A stretch of DNA of 64,000 nucleotides from JAWHTC01 sp032586155. Lineage in GTDB: Bacteria > Pseudomonadota > Alphaproteobacteria > Rhodobacterales > Rhodobacteraceae. The stretch lies in the NCBI RefSeq assembly GCF_032586155.1, contig NZ_JAWHTC010000002.1, forward strand, positions 248,001-312,000, given 5' to 3'. This document shows, in pieces, positions 61,741-64,000 of this stretch. Each line of letters starts with the position of its first letter. The stretch's first letter is position 1. A program made the position numbers and the translations under genes. Under the pieces are notes generated by a model. The model ran no database searches. It had not been told where the DNA came from and worked only from the letters and a program-made list of their open reading frames with translations.

Positions 61741-62426
61741 TCCTCACCAGCTTCCTGCGCGCCATTGGCCAGATCGGCGACCGCCGCTTCCGCCGGGTGC
61801 TGTGGCTGGGCATCGCGCTGACCATCGCCCTTCTGGTGGCGGCCTATGCCGCGCTGTTGTGGCTGGTCGATTACCTCGCCGGTCCCGACGCCTATTTAGA
61901 CGTGCTGGGCCGGGTCGAATGGGTCGGCGACCTGCTGTCATTCTCCTCGGCGATCTTCATGCTGGTGCTCAGCTTCTTTTTGATGATTCCTGTCGCCTCG
62001 GCGATCACCTCGATGTTTCTCGACGATGTCGCTCAGGCGGTCGAGGACCGGCACTATCCGACGTTGCCATCGAAACCGCGTGTGCCGTTCTTCGACGCGC
62101 TGCGTGACACGGTGAGCTTTCTTGGCATTCTGATCGCTGCCAATACAGTGGCCTTCGTACTTTACGTTTTCATCCCTCCGGCCTCGCCCTTCATCTTCTT
62201 CGGGCTGAACGGTTTCCTACTGGGGCGCGAATACTTCCAACTGGCCGCGATGCGCCGCATCGGTCGCGAGGCTGCCAGGGAACTGCGCAGTCAGCACCTT
62301 CCCACGATCTGGGCAGCCGGCGTCCTGATGGCGCTTCCCCTGGTCGTACCGATCCTGAACCTGGTGATCCCTATTCTGGGCGCGGCCACTTTCACCCATA
62401 TCTTCCACGGGCTGAACCGCAGCTGA
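61725..62426 (+). CDS. EI24/CysZ-like membrane protein
   Basis: A 233-residue integral-membrane protein of the EI24 domain family. Four long hydrophobic segments occur (VLWLGIALTIALLVAAYAAL, AIFMLVLSFFLMIPVASAI, SFLGILIAANTVAFVLYVFI and IWAAGVLMALPLVVPILNLV) and the NGFLLGREYFQLAAMRRIGR segment is typical. CysZ members transport sulfate; most alphaproteobacterial homologues have no assigned role. It overlaps the nitroreductase gene by 16 bases. Confidence 0.88.
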   Translation: MALDLILTSFLRAIGQIGDRRFRRVLWLGIALTIALLVAAYAALLWLVDYLAGPDAYLDVLGRVEWVGDLLSFSSAIFMLVLSFFLMIPVASAITSMFLDDVAQAVEDRHYPTLPSKPRVPFFDALRDTVSFLGILIAANTVAFVLYVFIPPASPFIFFGLNGFLLGREYFQLAAMRRIGREAARELRSQHLPTIWAAGVLMALPLVVPILNLVIPILGAATFTHIFHGLNRS

Positions 62427-62490
62427 TTGGCTCTTGCGCCTTTTCAGGCGGCCTCGCGAAATGGGACTCGGGGCTGGCGAGCAACCCATG

Positions 62491-62769
62491 TCAGGACGCG
62501 GGCGGACCCATCCGGTTGAACCAGTCGATATCGCGCACGGTAATGACGCCGTTGATGATGATATAGGCGATGATACCCCAGATGATGGCGGCCACCACCG
62601 TGGTGATGATCGCCTTTTTCTTCAGGTTATGCTCATGTGGCGAGCCGGCCATCGTCCCCGGCACGATCTCGCCGACATCGCCTTGGGTCTTCAGCCGGAT
62701 CGGGATCACGATCAGGAAGGTCAGGAACCACAACACGACATAGAGAACGATAGCCGAGGTGATGCTCAT
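62491..62769 (-). CDS. DUF1467 family small membrane protein
   Basis: A 92-residue protein with two membrane segments (AIVLYVVLWFLTFLIVIPIR and AIITTVVAAIIWGIIAYIII) and the family signature RLKTQGDVGEIVPGTMAGSP. It is found next to methylmalonyl-CoA epimerase across Rhodobacterales; its role is unknown. Start ATG overlaps the mce stop by one base (TGATG). Confidence 0.93.
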   Translation of the reverse strand: MSITSAIVLYVVLWFLTFLIVIPIRLKTQGDVGEIVPGTMAGSPHEHNLKKKAIITTVVAAIIWGIIAYIIINGVITVRDIDWFNRMGPPAS

Positions 62770-63173
62770 CAGACCTGCTCCAGCTCCACAAGACAGCCAT
62801 TGAAATCCTTGGGATGCAGGAACAGCACCGGCTTGCCATGGGCCCCGATCTTGGGTTCTCCTGTGCCCAGTACTCGCGCGCCGCTTTCCTTCAGGTGATC
62901 TCGGGCGGCGATGATATCTTCAACCTCATAGCACACGTGATGGATGCCACCCGACGGGTTCTTGTCCAGGAACCCTTGGATCGGCGAGTTCTCTCCCAGC
63001 GGGTAGAGCAGCTCGATCTTGGTGTTGGGCAGCTCGATGAACACGACGGTCACGCCATGATCCGGCTCGTCCTGCGGCGGGTTCACCTTGGCGCCCAACG
63101 CGCTACGGTATTGCTCGGACGCGGCGTCCAGATCGGGTACCGCGATGGCGACGTGGTTGAGGCGTCCAATCAT
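62769..63173 (-). CDS. mce: Methylmalonyl-CoA epimerase
   Basis: Interconverts (S)- and (R)-methylmalonyl-CoA between propionyl-CoA carboxylase and methylmalonyl-CoA mutase. The 134-residue glyoxalase-fold protein has LNHVAIAVPDLDAASEQYRS with the metal His, DHGVTVVFIELPNTKIELL, SGGIHHVCYEVEDI and VLFLHPKDFNGCLVELEQ with the metal Glu. ATG at 63173 has AAGGAGC upstream. Divergent from the response-regulator gene. Confidence 0.96.
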   Translation of the reverse strand: MIGRLNHVAIAVPDLDAASEQYRSALGAKVNPPQDEPDHGVTVVFIELPNTKIELLYPLGENSPIQGFLDKNPSGGIHHVCYEVEDIIAARDHLKESGARVLGTGEPKIGAHGKPVLFLHPKDFNGCLVELEQV

Positions 63174-63347
63174 GCAAAAAGCTCCTTATGGTCTTCATCT
63201 GCGCTCGCTCAGGCGCCCTTATGCGGGTCTGCCACGGCTTTCGCAAGCACTCACACGCGCTCCCAGCGCCCTGTTAACTTCGCATTAGGCACGCCTGCGT
63301 AATCCTTGAGTCGCCAACCCGGAAACCCAGCCCCAAGGATGCACGAT

Positions 63348-64000
63348 ATGGATGACCTCGACCTGATGGCCCCGCGCCGCCACCCAACTGCCGCCCGCCC
63401 GCTTCTGGGCCTGACCGTCCTGGTCGTCGAGGACAGTCGATTTACCTGCGAGGCGGTGCGCCTTTTGTGCCTGCGTTCGGGTGCCCGAATCCGCCGGGCC
63501 GACTGCCTGGCCTCGGCGCGGCGGCATCTGCAGGTCTATCGTCCCTCGGTGATGATCATCGACCTTGGTCTGCCCGACGGCTCCGGCACCGAGCTGATTG
63601 CCGAGTTGGCCGCGGCACATCCTCGGGTCGGTGTCATCCTGGGGATGAGCGGGGACGACAATACTGAGCAGCTCGCACTTGAAGCCGGAGCCGACAGTTT
63701 TTTGGCGAAACCGCTCTCCAGCCTTGCCCTGTTCCAAGAAACCATCCTGTCGCACCTGCCTGCCGATCGCCAGCCCACCGGCCCGCGCATGATGAACGAA
63801 GACTTGGTCAAACCCGATCCTATAGCGCTGCGTGACGATCTTGCCCATGCCGCTGAAATGCTGGGCGACGGCCATGATCGCGACGTCCTCGATTACCTGG
63901 CCCAGTTCCTCGGGGGCATCGCCCGCAGCGCCGATGATAACCAGCTCGAAGGCGCCGCCATTGCTCTTGCGCGTTCCTGCAGCCACAACCGCGCCTCCCG
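63348..64000 (+). CDS. Response regulator receiver protein (open at window end)
   Basis: A protein of at least 217 residues, cut by the right edge. Residues 20-140 are a CheY-like receiver: LTVLVVEDSRFTCEAVRLLC with the acidic pair at 28-29, VMIIDLGLPDGSG with the phosphoacceptor Asp72, and FLAKPLSS with the conserved Lys. The rest (LRDDLAHAAEMLGDGHDRDV, DYLAQFLGGIARSADDN) is helical and may be an Hpt-like domain. ATG at 63348 has AAGGA eight bases upstream. The frame at 63285-63986 on the other strand is a shadow. Confidence 0.88.
   Translation, partial: MDDLDLMAPRRHPTAARPLLGLTVLVVEDSRFTCEAVRLLCLRSGARIRRADCLASARRHLQVYRPSVMIIDLGLPDGSGTELIAELAAAHPRVGVILGMSGDDNTEQLALEAGADSFLAKPLSSLALFQETILSHLPADRQPTGPRMMNEDLVKPDPIALRDDLAHAAEMLGDGHDRDVLDYLAQFLGGIARSADDNQLEGAAIALARSCSHNRAS

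Noticed and set aside
63285..63986. 233-residue minus-strand frame at the right end
   Set aside because: Antisense of a clear receiver domain with its Asp and Lys signature.

Overview
This window reads as chromosomal DNA of a high-GC alphaproteobacterium, most likely a marine member of the Rhodobacteraceae (Roseobacter group). The evidence is gene content and order: a five-gene F1 ATP synthase operon without F0 genes, pal-cpoB-tilS-ftsH, methylmalonyl-CoA epimerase next to a DUF1467 gene, a riboswitch-controlled type II lumazine synthase, DUF6455 and DUF2161 proteins and a TRAP transporter. No rRNA, tRNA, CRISPR array, prophage or complete insertion sequence was seen.

Layout. 1-1.6 kb: start of groEL, then groES with a CIRCE/HrcA operator, and a secreted protein made of three short Cys repeats. 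1.9-5 kb: a cobalt-type nitrile hydratase operon (alpha, beta, activator), an M15 peptidase and a small exported protein. 5-11.6 kb: RibH2 under an FMN riboswitch, a PEP mutase/isocitrate lyase family enzyme, a GumN-like protein, a GFA/hydrolase/amidohydrolase run and a DUF2161 protein. 11.7-21.2 kb: Mn-dependent pyrophosphatase, lipase-like, HAD, MaoC, ribF-ycgN, threonine aldolase, hydrolase/isomerase pair and prs. 21.2-27.5 kb: a small secreted protein, an H-type lectin and atpHAGDC. 27.5-34 kb: gloB-tag, a YcgG-like protein and clpA. 34-39.7 kb: a leftward pal-cpoB-tilS-ftsH-methyltransferase operon.

39.7-48.7 kb is the main accessory metabolic block. A LysR regulator faces an enolase-superfamily enzyme, a DadA-like FAD enzyme and a complete TRAP transporter (P, Q, M); an enamidase-like amidohydrolase and an M19 dipeptidase converge on it. 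It looks like a catabolic unit for an imported small nitrogen compound (cyclic imino acid, lactam or dipeptide); the substrate is not settled by sequence.

48.9-64 kb: AsmA, DUF1127, a BTAD/TolB-like/TPR regulator, rimO, a patch of rearranged DNA (54.4-56.3 kb), a two-CDGSH protein, dgkA, tandem DUF6455 genes, an IMPACT-family protein, an M48 lipoprotein, a histone-deacetylase-fold enzyme, nitroreductase-EI24, DUF1467-mce and a response regulator cut by the window end.

The most unusual signals are non-coding. A 114-bp double-stem-loop palindromic element sits exactly inside codon 5 of a DUF1330 gene. A second, diverged copy of the rimO 3' end lies downstream of rimO and in front of a foreign-looking gene. 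Several families of short dispersed hairpins and repeats recur between genes, including one with an 11-bp GACAG periodicity and one placed inside the groESL and atp operons.
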